Positions 10,083 through 19,304 of a stretch of 36,024 bases of DNA are shown one piece after another. Numbering within the stretch: position 1 is the first letter of the stretch; each line of letters starts with the position of its first letter. This stretch comes from Saprospiraceae bacterium (GTDB lineage: Bacteria > Bacteroidota > Bacteroidia > Chitinophagales > Saprospiraceae): positions 1 through 36,024 of the forward strand of contig JALSTN010000261.1 of NCBI GenBank assembly GCA_026983735.1, read 5' to 3'. Both the position numbers and the translations under genes were made by a program. The notes beneath the pieces are model-generated. The model searched no databases. It was not told the origin of the DNA and saw only the letters and a list, made by a program, of their open reading frames with translations.

Positions 10083-12356
10083 CTACTCCGAAATCTCTAC
10101 TTCGCTAGGATCGACATCTACTGCATTAATCATATCCCGCTGCGACTTAAACAAGTTCAGTCCAAAAATACTTAAGTTCTTAAACTCCGCAAGAATATTA
10201 AAATAAAGCAGGCTATTACGTGTACCAACATCCCCCTTTTTAATCCGTTTTATTTGAAGTTTTCGAAGGGTACTATTTTCTTTAATTAATTCCTCTTGCG
10301 TAGCTAATAGAGCAGCGTAATCATCAAAATCTTTCTTTTGCAACATCCCAATGAATTGATTAAAAAAATCTGAAGTGTGATTAGCGAGTTGAAGGAGTTG
10401 ATTTATTTGATCTTCCTTTAACGGTTTGTGGTTATTACTTACATGTTTATAAGAAGGAATCACAATATGCGATACGCTGTGCGTTAACTCTCGAAGGTAA
10501 TCCAAAATTTGCACATAATAATGTGCCAAATCCATTGTATCCTCCGGCATTTTACTAATGGTTTGATCCAAGTTATCTTTCCATTTTTTAGTTCTGGAGT
10601 TTAGCGAGGAAAATCTTTTCTTTACTTTTTGCAATTCGTTTAAGTCTTCTGTCAACAGGGATTGTAATGCAGAGGGAATCACCTTATCCATTTCCGTTTT
10701 GACTCTTTCGATCCTCGACAAACCCTTGTCGACCAAACTTTGTCTATTGATATTAACCAATTCGACTATTTGATCCTCCTCATTTTCAGATTGCTTTTGT
10801 CTGTGGTACAAATGAGTTCGATACAATACATAAATCACAATGGCTAACATCCCAAATACGCCTATCCATCCTCCAAAATAAAATATATTAAGCATGATGA
10901 ACGATATCGTAAAAGCTATAAATGCGGTAAAAAACCATCCACCCACAACTGCAAAAACTCCTGAAACCCGATATACCGCACTTTCTCTTCCCCAGGCTCC
11001 ATCAGCAAATGATGTACCCATCGCTACCATAAAAGTAACATAGGTAGTTGACAAAGGTAGTTTCATATTGGTCGCCAGTGAAATCAAGATACTTGAGACC
11101 ATTAAAGTTACTCCTCCACGAATCACATCAAATTCCGGGGCCAATTCTTTTAACTTTCGAACCATTTTTCTAAATGGTGAATCATCAAATCTACTAGACA
11201 AAAAGGAGGATACCGGTGCAGGCAATACCTTATTAATACGCTGCCCTGTTTTAACTGAAAATCGCACAATTGCTCTCGACAAGGCAGAAGAACCAAATCG
11301 CTCATCTCCTCCACCCTGTCGCCCCAAATCCAATGAGGTCTTCACAACAGCCTTTGCCTTAGACGAAAGATATAGTGTAATCATCATTATCACACCGGCC
11401 AAGAGTAACAAAATGATAGGTGTCTTTACTTTGCCGGCAAGCCCTTCCATCAAATAACTATGTGCATCAACTCCACCATGTGAAGTAAAATCAAGGTAGG
11501 AGGCATAACCTGCTAATGGAACACCAATAAAATTAACTAAATCATTACCCGAAAAGGCTACTGCTAAAGCAAATGTACCAAAAAGGATTATAATCTTAAA
11601 TACATTGATCTTGGTTAAATATATCAATCCGCCAAGTATTACTACCCAGCTTCCCAGCAAATAAACACTAATCTTCAACGGATGGCTGACAAACATCATA
11701 CGAGTAGTGGAATCTAAAAAGGTAGCCGATTTTAATCCCTTAACGATAACAAAATAAGAAATACTCGTCATAACCACACCCGCCCATAATATGGTAATCC
11801 ACTTCGGGGTCTTGTGATAATCAAATGAAAAAATTACTCGACTAATGTATTGGAGAACAGCTCCTACAGTAAAAGCCACTACTACTGAGAGCAGGATTCC
11901 TGAAATAATAAACAGCGCCTTCCCTGAATTGATATATTCCATTACAGAGAGATCGGACTCCTGATGAAAGGACTTTATCACCGCCATGCCTACTGCAGCC
12001 CCTAGCAATTCAAAGACGATAGATACCGTAGTCGATGTCGGCATCCCAAGGGTATTAAACCCATCCAACAATAGTATATCTGTCACCATCACCGCCAAGA
12101 AAATAAGGATAATCTCATGAAAGGAGAATAGTCCCGGGTGAAATATCCCTTTTCTAGCGACTTCCATCATACCACTTGAGGTAACAGCACCGAGAATGAC
12201 CCCCAAGCTAGCTACTAATAAGATCCACTTGAAGGTTGTAATCTTGGTCCCTACCGCAGTATTCAGAAAATTAACTGCATCATTGGAGACGCCAATTATC
12301 AGGTCGGAGATCGCTAAAACACCTAATACTAATACAATTACGAGATATATATCCAT
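10083..12356 (-). CDS. Inorganic phosphate transporter, PiT family, with C-terminal PhoU-like region
   Basis: 'GVSNDAVNFLNTAVGTKI' and 'AFSGNDLVNFIGVPLAGY' are the duplicated PiT signatures (GxxND). The C-terminal ~230 aa is soluble and helical, resembling PhoU. Confidence 0.88.
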   Translation of the reverse strand: MDIYLVIVLVLGVLAISDLIIGVSNDAVNFLNTAVGTKITTFKWILLVASLGVILGAVTSSGMMEVARKGIFHPGLFSFHEIILIFLAVMVTDILLLDGFNTLGMPTSTTVSIVFELLGAAVGMAVIKSFHQESDLSVMEYINSGKALFIISGILLSVVVAFTVGAVLQYISRVIFSFDYHKTPKWITILWAGVVMTSISYFVIVKGLKSATFLDSTTRMMFVSHPLKISVYLLGSWVVILGGLIYLTKINVFKIIILFGTFALAVAFSGNDLVNFIGVPLAGYASYLDFTSHGGVDAHSYLMEGLAGKVKTPIILLLLAGVIMMITLYLSSKAKAVVKTSLDLGRQGGGDERFGSSALSRAIVRFSVKTGQRINKVLPAPVSSFLSSRFDDSPFRKMVRKLKELAPEFDVIRGGVTLMVSSILISLATNMKLPLSTTYVTFMVAMGTSFADGAWGRESAVYRVSGVFAVVGGWFFTAFIAFTISFIMLNIFYFGGWIGVFGMLAIVIYVLYRTHLYHRQKQSENEEDQIVELVNINRQSLVDKGLSRIERVKTEMDKVIPSALQSLLTEDLNELQKVKKRFSSLNSRTKKWKDNLDQTISKMPEDTMDLAHYYVQILDYLRELTHSVSHIVIPSYKHVSNNHKPLKEDQINQLLQLANHTSDFFNQFIGMLQKKDFDDYAALLATQEELIKENSTLRKLQIKRIKKGDVGTRNSLLYFNILAEFKNLSIFGLNLFKSQRDMINAVDVDPSEVEISE

Positions 12357-12373
12357 GTTGGTCTAGTTTTGCA

Positions 12374-12381
12374 CAAAGGTA
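12374..12381 (-). promoter_or_regulatory. Bacteroidota-type -7 promoter-like element TACCTTTG
   Basis: CAAAGGTA on + strand, just upstream of the PiT start at 12356. Confidence 0.35.
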
Positions 12382-12617
12382 AAAGCTCATTTACCATTTG
12401 TATATTATTCTTATGTTAAGTTAATATTAAATTTATATGGTTTTTATCCATTTCTGAAGACCGTTGAAGTAAGCTAACTGCAGTTATCTCACATCACCGT
12501 GGCCAATTTTTCTCCAATAATTACTTGCCCTAAGCAGTAATCAAAATCAATTTTAAAGTTATCTCCTCCCTTACCCGCATATACCCAACTCAAACAAAAG
12601 AAAAATGATAAATAGAT

Positions 12618-13694
12618 TTATATCGCATTGCGATTGATACAATTCAAATCTTCAAAAGCTTGCTTTAATCTATCGACAAAAGAGATTTCAGCTTGCCTGA
12701 GCCACTTTCTAGGATCGTAGTACTTTTTATTAGGTTGGTCTTCACCTTTAGGATTGCCAATCTGAGTTTGAAGATAAGCTCCATGCTCCTTAAAATACTC
12801 CCGAACACCAGAAGCAAAAGCCCATTGTAGATCGGTATCTATATTCATTTTTACTACACCGTATTCTATGGCTTCTCGGATATCCTCTTTGGAGGAACCG
12901 GAGCCCCCGTGGAATACAAAGTCAACGGGGTTGGGTTTAGTTTTCCACTTATCCTGAATATATTTCTGTGAATTTTTAAGAATTATCGGCTCCAGGGTTA
13001 CATTCCCAGGTTTATAGACCCCATGGACATTGCCAAAGGCCGCGGCGACGGTAAAGCGATTGCTAATTTTTGAAAGCACTTCATACGCTCTAGCCACTTC
13101 TTCCGGCTGTGTATACAGAAGGCTATTATCGACATTAGAATTATCTACACCATCTTCTTCTCCACCGGTTACCCCTAATTCAATCTCCAATAGCATTTCA
13201 ATTTTGGACATCCGCTCGAGATACTCCGCAGAAATCCTCAGATTATCCTCAAGCGGCTCCTCTGAAAGATCCAGCATATGAGAGCTAAACAGAGGATGTC
13301 CTTTTTCCTTATAAAAACGCTCCCCGAAGCTCACCATTCCCTCTAGCCATGGCAATAATTTCTTCGCACAATGATCCGTATGGAGAACAACACTAACCCC
13401 ATACTCTTTAGCTAAAGTATGCACATGAGTTGCACCTGATATAGCCCCGAGAACGGAGGCTCTTTGATGGGTATTGTCCAATCCTTTTCCGGCATAGAAT
13501 GAAGCACCTCCATTTGAAAATTGAAGAATGACCGGAGAATTTACGGATTTTGCTGCTTCTAAAACTCCATTTACGGAATCAGTTCCTATTACGTTAGCCG
13601 CGGGAATAGCAAAGTTTTCCTCATTCGCATATCGGAATAATTCTACGAGTTCATCACCGTATAAAACACCTGCTCTAAATTTAGTTTTCGACAT
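12618..13694 (-). CDS. fbaA: Class II fructose-bisphosphate aldolase
   Basis: 'AIPAANVIGTDSVNGVLEAAKSVNSPVILQFSNGGASFYAGKGL', 'VVLHTDHCAKKLLPW', 'FVFHGGSGSSKEDI' match FbaA-type aldolases. Confidence 0.93.
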   Translation of the reverse strand: MSKTKFRAGVLYGDELVELFRYANEENFAIPAANVIGTDSVNGVLEAAKSVNSPVILQFSNGGASFYAGKGLDNTHQRASVLGAISGATHVHTLAKEYGVSVVLHTDHCAKKLLPWLEGMVSFGERFYKEKGHPLFSSHMLDLSEEPLEDNLRISAEYLERMSKIEMLLEIELGVTGGEEDGVDNSNVDNSLLYTQPEEVARAYEVLSKISNRFTVAAAFGNVHGVYKPGNVTLEPIILKNSQKYIQDKWKTKPNPVDFVFHGGSGSSKEDIREAIEYGVVKMNIDTDLQWAFASGVREYFKEHGAYLQTQIGNPKGEDQPNKKYYDPRKWLRQAEISFVDRLKQAFEDLNCINRNAI

Positions 13695-13761
13695 TTGATT
13701 ATTATTATAATGAAAGAGAATAAAATCAGCCGGGGCAAAAATCCCCTTTAGCCTGCAGATG

Positions 13762-13769
13762 CAAAGATA
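13762..13769 (-). promoter_or_regulatory. Bacteroidota-type -7 promoter-like element TATCTTTG
   Basis: CAAAGATA on + strand, about 70 bp upstream of the fbaA start. Confidence 0.35.
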
Positions 13770-13843
13770 GGCTATTAACTTCTATTTTCACTTTGTAAAT
13801 GGCAGCCGAATTTTACAGGTATTTATTTTTAATGGCCTATACG

Positions 13844-13884
13844 TAAAAGAGGTATGAAATGGTTGCCATTTCATACCTCTTTTA
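13844..13884. terminator. Perfect 19-bp-stem hairpin (3-nt loop) containing two inverted copies of the 12-mer; likely trxB terminator
   Basis: TAAAAGAGGTATGAAATGG-TTG-CCATTTCATACCTCTTTTA; 20 bp after the trxB stop on the minus strand, with A/T-rich stem ends. Confidence 0.75.
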
Positions 13885-13903
13885 ACCAACAATTCAATAA
13901 TAA

Positions 13904-14845
13904 TTACAGAATTTCCTTCTCGGACAAATATCTCTCGGCATCTAGGGCGGCCATCGCGCCACTACCTGCTGCAGTAATTGCCTGCCGATAAATACGATCC
14001 TGACAATCACCGGCAGCAAATATGCCTTCCACATTGGTTAGGGAACTGCCCGGCTTAGTAACGATATATCCTTGATCATCCATATCAATCCATCCTTTGA
14101 AAGGTTGGGTATTGGGGATATGACCGATCGCAACGAAAACAGCTTTAACGGGTAAGACTGTTTTCTCATTGGTCAATCTATTGAGTACCCTTACTCCATC
14201 TACCTCTTCTTCCCCAAGTATTTCGTCTACAACCGTATTCCAGTGGATGTCAATATTAGCAGCCTTTTTAACACGGTCTTGCATAATTTGGGATGCCCGC
14301 ATTTCATCTCGTCTCACCAAAAGGTTAACTTTAGGACTAATCTTCGATAGATATAATGCTTCTTCTAGTGCACTGTCTCCCCCCCCGACTACGGCCATCT
14401 CTTTACCTCTAAAGAAAAAGCCATCACAGACGGCACAAGAGGAAACCCCTTTATTCATCAATTTTTCTTCTGAAGGAATCCCCAGCCATCGTGCACTTGC
14501 ACCCGTAGAAATAATCACAGCGTGCGCTTGTATCTCTTCACCACCTGTTGTCCATAGCTTATGAACAGGACCTGTAAAATCAACCTTATCAATAACTTCA
14601 TACTTCACAACAGTACCAAATCGTTCAGCTTGCTTCCTAAAATCTTCCATCATCTCAGGCCCCTGTACACCTTCGGGGTATCCTGGATAGTTTTCTACGT
14701 CTGTTGTAATCGTCAATTGGCCACCGGGTTGTGGTCCGGTAAAAATAATTGGGGTCATACTCGCCCTGGCTGCGTAAATCCCGGCGGTATATCCCGAAGG
14801 ACCAGCCCCTAATATTAGACAATTATGAATTTGTTTTTCTTCCAT
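13904..14845 (-). CDS. trxB: Thioredoxin-disulfide reductase
   Basis: 'LILGAGPSGYTAGIYAARASMTPIIFTG', redox motif 'SSCAVCDGFFF', 'GIFAAGDCQDRIYRQAITAAGSG'. Confidence 0.94.
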   Translation of the reverse strand: MEEKQIHNCLILGAGPSGYTAGIYAARASMTPIIFTGPQPGGQLTITTDVENYPGYPEGVQGPEMMEDFRKQAERFGTVVKYEVIDKVDFTGPVHKLWTTGGEEIQAHAVIISTGASARWLGIPSEEKLMNKGVSSCAVCDGFFFRGKEMAVVGGGDSALEEALYLSKISPKVNLLVRRDEMRASQIMQDRVKKAANIDIHWNTVVDEILGEEEVDGVRVLNRLTNEKTVLPVKAVFVAIGHIPNTQPFKGWIDMDDQGYIVTKPGSSLTNVEGIFAAGDCQDRIYRQAITAAGSGAMAALDAERYLSEKEIL

Positions 14846-14892
14846 TTTACTTCGTATTGATAATTAATAAAATTCATTATTAAAACATATAG

Positions 14893-15447
14893 TTATACCC
14901 CTTTACCTTTCAATTGTTCGATTCGATTACACAAATTGTGACAAGTGTCACTTAGCTCTTCTTTCTTAACTTCATAAACGATATCTGCCATTTCATACCA
15001 AGGACCTCTTTCTTCTAAACCGCTTTCAATCCATTCCCTTATTTGAGCTTCAGATTTAGACGCAAGTAACGGACGCGTTTCAACATTGGCCTTCAAACGT
15101 TCAAATAGAAGGTCCTGTGTCCCTTTCAGGTACACACTTAATCCTGATTGACTCATGAGTTGATGAGTAACACTCCGGCAAGGTGTGCCTCCTCCGCATG
15201 CCACTATTAACGCATGAGATCCGGGAATAATCTTCTCCAACGCCTTCTTCTCATATTGCCGGAAAGCTTCTTCCCCCTCCAATTTAAAAATATCAGAAAT
15301 CGCACGTCCTCTTAATTCGGTAATGAAGGTATCCAAATCGATAAATGGAATTTCACATATTTCAGCGAGTTCCCTACCAACAGTAGATTTGCCTATACCT
15401 GGCATCCCCCACAGAAAAATAATACTTGAATGGGATCCCTTTTCCAT
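14893..15447 (-). CDS. aroK: Shikimate kinase
   Basis: Walker A 'WGMPGIGKSTVGRELAE', 'PFIDLDTFIT', 'GEEAFRQYEKKAL', 'VACGGGTPC', 'ETRPLL'. Confidence 0.88.
   Translation of the reverse strand: MEKGSHSSIIFLWGMPGIGKSTVGRELAEICEIPFIDLDTFITELRGRAISDIFKLEGEEAFRQYEKKALEKIIPGSHALIVACGGGTPCRSVTHQLMSQSGLSVYLKGTQDLLFERLKANVETRPLLASKSEAQIREWIESGLEERGPWYEMADIVYEVKKEELSDTCHNLCNRIEQLKGKGV
14988..14999 (-). repeat. Dispersed 12-mer GGTATGAAATGG (copy within aroK)
   Basis: Exact match as CCATTTCATACC: tctgCCATTTCATACCaagg. Confidence 0.8.
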
Positions 15448-15456
15448 GAGACGATA

Positions 15457-17292
15457 CTATTTTAACAACTTATGTCCAATACGCCCCCACAGCTGCCAAA
15501 GCAACCCTCCTACTATCACAACAATAGCTAGCCAAACCCCCACCATAATCCAATGTCCGTAGATACACTGTCCGATGAGAAATAGGATGGCATACACCAA
15601 TAACGTACCTAATAACATAGCTAAAACCCCCTTCGGAATACTGGTTTCTTCAGAGGGAATCGCAATGTGTCGACCCGCCTTTACAGCGCGGTCTAACACA
15701 GGGCTCCACCCCTTCCCTCCCGGCTGAATTTTCTTGTAAAAAGACTCTAGGACTTCTTGACTATCTGGAGGAGTAATATACGTCACAATAAGCCAAATGA
15801 TCGTCGTGAGAAGTACGACCATTGGGAACTTCATCCAAGGTGCAAATAATCCTTCCTGGAAGATTCCCAATTCATCTTTGTGCCCAAACAAAAACGCTCC
15901 TACTGATGTAAAATTGAAGAGGACAGAAATTATTCCAGAGGCAAACATTGCAGAGATCTCACTCCAGGCATTGATCCGCCACCAAAACCAACGTAATATA
16001 AAAATCAGTCCTGTACCGGCTCCAAATAAAATGATAATATCAAAAATTTGCTTAGCATTCTGCAAATTTAGCGCAAACCAGGCACTCACAACCATCATAA
16101 ACACCGTCGCAATACGCCCTACTTGCACTAATGTGTGTTCACTCGCCTCCGGGCGCACAAATCTTTTGTAAAAATCATTGACTACGTATGATGCGCCCCA
16201 ATTAAGATGGGTTGAAATCGTACTCATATATGCCGCTAAAAGAGAGGCCAATAATAGACCGTACATCCCAGCAGGCAAAAAAGTCAACATGGCGGGATAA
16301 GCCATATCATTACCCAATTTGTCTAAAGGTATATCAGGAAACGCCTGCTTCAAACTTGCAATATCCGGAAAGACTACAAGAGAGGCTAGCGCAACAAGTA
16401 TCCATGGCCATGGCCGAATGGCGTAGTGTACGATATTAAAGAAAAAAGTTGCACCAATAGCATGATTCTCATCTTTAGCCGCCAACATGCGCTGAGCTAT
16501 ATATCCACCACCACCGGGTTCAGCTCCGGGGTACCAGGCACTCCACCACTGTACTGCAAGTGGAATAATCAAAACCGTCATCATAACCTCCCAATTATCG
16601 AAATCGGGCAAAAGAGAGGTTTTGGCTTGAACTAATTCATTAGACAATAATGCTTGTAAACCTCCAACCTGTGGGAGTGTTACAGCATAATACGCTGCAG
16701 CGACAGCACCGATCATAGAAAGTATGAATAGGATGAAATCCGTATATACGACCCCTCTAAACCCACCGATAGCACTGAAAATAGCAATTACTACTCCAGA
16801 GCTTATCACGACTTGTTGAGGGGATAGCCCCAACATAATTCCTCCGATCTTTATAGCGGCCAATGTCACTACTGACATAACCATAATATTAAAAATTAAT
16901 CCCAGGTAAATAGAGCGAAAACCTCTGAGAAAACGAGCAGCAGGACCACCATACCTCAACTCATAAAATTCCATATCCGTCGTCACATTTGATCTTCTCC
17001 ATAATCGAGCATAAATAAAAACAGTCAACATCCCGGTCAGTAGGAACACCCACCATACCCAGTTACCCGCTACTCCATCCCCACGGACTATATCTGTCAC
17101 TAATAAGGGAGTGTCGGCAGAAAATGTCGTAGCCACCATACTAAACCCTAAAAGCCACCAGGGCATACTTCTTCCTGATAGGAAAAATTCCGCAGTATCT
17201 TTCCCTGATTTTTTTGAAACCCATAATCCTATCGCCAAAACCACTACAAAAAAACCAATAAGAATCCCCCAATCCAACAAAGTAATGTTCAT
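15457..17292 (-). CDS. Sodium:solute symporter (SSS family)
   Basis: 'FVVVLAIGLWVSKKSGKDTAEFFLSGRSMPWWLLGFSMVATTFSADTPLLVTDIVR'. ORF opens at 17436; ATG 17292 (MNITLLDWGILIGFF) is more plausible. Confidence 0.86.
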   Translation of the reverse strand: MNITLLDWGILIGFFVVVLAIGLWVSKKSGKDTAEFFLSGRSMPWWLLGFSMVATTFSADTPLLVTDIVRGDGVAGNWVWWVFLLTGMLTVFIYARLWRRSNVTTDMEFYELRYGGPAARFLRGFRSIYLGLIFNIMVMSVVTLAAIKIGGIMLGLSPQQVVISSGVVIAIFSAIGGFRGVVYTDFILFILSMIGAVAAAYYAVTLPQVGGLQALLSNELVQAKTSLLPDFDNWEVMMTVLIIPLAVQWWSAWYPGAEPGGGGYIAQRMLAAKDENHAIGATFFFNIVHYAIRPWPWILVALASLVVFPDIASLKQAFPDIPLDKLGNDMAYPAMLTFLPAGMYGLLLASLLAAYMSTISTHLNWGASYVVNDFYKRFVRPEASEHTLVQVGRIATVFMMVVSAWFALNLQNAKQIFDIIILFGAGTGLIFILRWFWWRINAWSEISAMFASGIISVLFNFTSVGAFLFGHKDELGIFQEGLFAPWMKFPMVVLLTTIIWLIVTYITPPDSQEVLESFYKKIQPGGKGWSPVLDRAVKAGRHIAIPSEETSIPKGVLAMLLGTLLVYAILFLIGQCIYGHWIMVGVWLAIVVIVGGLLWQLWGRIGHKLLK

Positions 17293-17455
17293 AATTCTTC
17301 CTAAATAGATTAATAAATTAGCTGCAAGTCCAGTTCCATTTGACCGCAAGTTACAAATAATCTGTTTTCTCCCTTTATCAAGTATGCTATACCTTGCAAA
17401 AAAAGAAGGGGGAACAAAATGCCCCGCCCTCCTCATATAATAACATCAACAAAAG

Positions 17456-17476
17456 AACAGACTTGGGGAGTCTGTT
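17456..17476 (-). terminator. Intrinsic terminator-like hairpin downstream of susD
   Basis: AACAGACT-TGGGG-AGTCTGTT, 8-bp stem and 5-nt loop, followed on the minus strand by CTTTTGTT; 10 bp after the susD stop. Confidence 0.55.
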
Positions 17477-17485
17477 TATCCCTTT

Positions 17486-19180
17486 CTATTTCTGCCACCA
17501 GAGCTTCGTATCCATTTGATCTGGTCCTTGCGCAGCATTAGCTGCTTCGACACTAGCACCATTGAGATCATAGGATTTAGGCCCATATTGCATCCTTGTC
17601 GGATAGGCGCCATTAATGTCTCCTAACCCATAAATATCAATATCACTAACACCATTGGCTAATTCCTTTGGGAATCCGGACTTTCTAACGGTCGCCCATC
17701 CTTCAAATCCTTCGGTGTAGTTGGCAATCCATTTTTGTACGTTGATTTGCTCCAACATTTCCTCTTGGCTACCTTTCAGCTTTCCCATCGGGGAAGAGGC
17801 AATAAATTGGTCGATACTTGCATCGTCAATCTTGTATAACTTCATAGCTGCTCTTAGACCATTTTCATACATAGATTGAGCATCACCACTTGCAAGTCCT
17901 CTCAATATAGCTTCGGCTCGATTGAAATACACTTCTGCAGAGGTGAGCACTATTTCAGCATTAATATTGTCATCATCCGGATCCATTCCAATAATGCTTT
18001 TACTGGGATTAGAGAAGAATTCAAATCTGGCAAGTGGCTTAACAAAACCATTCAAACGTGTAGGTTGACCTACGTAATAGGTATTTTCGGCCATGGTAAT
18101 CGTATAGTCCAGATCGTTTTCTTGAACGGTATATTGAGCTCCGGCGTCATCTAAAACAGATTTTATATAATCCAATCGCTTAGGGAACAATGCCCAGCCA
18201 AGAGAGTCTTTATCTTTCGCTGGACGACTAATGGTTACCTCACCTCCCGGAGCAGGTTCAGCATACGCTCCTAGACGAGGATCTTGGTTTTTCTGTAGAT
18301 AATTTATCAGCGTCTGACTAACTTTCCATTTAGAGCCCAAACCACCAAATCTTATCCAGATGTCACCATAAGAGCTACTGTTGTATTGGTTAATGCCATT
18401 ATCCTTATCTACTAGAGCATCTTCAGTCTCCAAAAGAGGACCATTCAGTGCTTCCTTAACTGCTGCTTGTGCAAAATCAGCACCCGGAGCACCCAATGCG
18501 CGCATGGCAATTCGTAGTTTTAAACTGTTCGCAAAGGCTTTCCACTTTTGTAAGTCTCCTTTAAAAAGAATATCATTCTCCCCAAGATCTTCTACCCCTT
18601 CACCTGTTTTCGTCGCGTCCCCAATGGTATTCACTGCTCCTGTCAATGCATCTATCAGACCTTTGTAAATATCTTTTTGAGCATCGAACTTAGGTAAAAG
18701 AACCGTTGGGTCACCTGCTTCAGAGTAAGGGACATTGCCAAATACATCCGTGTATTGCTGGTAGTACAGCGACTGCAAAATAACACCAACTGCATGACTG
18801 AGCTCATTCTCAAAATCTCCCCCGGGTTCGGTCAGCTTCAAATAAGTATTAATGAAATTAAAATAGCTTCCATACATCTCCCAAGACGCTTGGGTATATC
18901 CTCCATGGAATTTATACCCCAGCTCGTCATTCCACCATGAACCATGATTCCCGAAGCAAAAATATCCGGCAAAACGATCAGCATGTATTAGATTGGCCCT
19001 CCAATAATAGTATCTGGAAGGAGCATACAATTTGTATTCCGCTTTAGTTATAAAATATCTGGCACTCGCCTCTTCGGGCGTAATCGCATTTGGATTGGTA
19101 TTGATTTTCTCAAAATCACTTGTACAAGCAAAAATGCTAAGTAAAATGCCTGAGATGAATAAATAAATTATATTTTTCAT
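17486..19180 (-). CDS. SusD/RagB family nutrient-binding outer membrane lipoprotein
   Basis: Lipoprotein signal 'MKNIIYLFISGILLSIFACTSDFEKINTNPNAITPEEA'; adjacent to SusC. Confidence 0.88.
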   Translation of the reverse strand: MKNIIYLFISGILLSIFACTSDFEKINTNPNAITPEEASARYFITKAEYKLYAPSRYYYWRANLIHADRFAGYFCFGNHGSWWNDELGYKFHGGYTQASWEMYGSYFNFINTYLKLTEPGGDFENELSHAVGVILQSLYYQQYTDVFGNVPYSEAGDPTVLLPKFDAQKDIYKGLIDALTGAVNTIGDATKTGEGVEDLGENDILFKGDLQKWKAFANSLKLRIAMRALGAPGADFAQAAVKEALNGPLLETEDALVDKDNGINQYNSSSYGDIWIRFGGLGSKWKVSQTLINYLQKNQDPRLGAYAEPAPGGEVTISRPAKDKDSLGWALFPKRLDYIKSVLDDAGAQYTVQENDLDYTITMAENTYYVGQPTRLNGFVKPLARFEFFSNPSKSIIGMDPDDDNINAEIVLTSAEVYFNRAEAILRGLASGDAQSMYENGLRAAMKLYKIDDASIDQFIASSPMGKLKGSQEEMLEQINVQKWIANYTEGFEGWATVRKSGFPKELANGVSDIDIYGLGDINGAYPTRMQYGPKSYDLNGASVEAANAAQGPDQMDTKLWWQK

Positions 19181-19304
19181 TATTATGTAATTTTATTTTG
19201 AAAAGATTTGATCTATTACTTTTGAATTTAGCCATTTCATAACACGGACAAGATTTCGTCCTTCGAACTAGTCGTACATGTCTTTAAAACAACTAAATAT
19301 GCCT

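Noticed and set aside
11068-11457. Antisense ORFs such as 11068..11457, 14169..14564, 30118..30639 and 27201..27596
   Set aside because: They lie opposite strongly recognisable genes (PiT, trxB, pnp, YbbR), show no family signatures, and are best explained as shadow ORFs.
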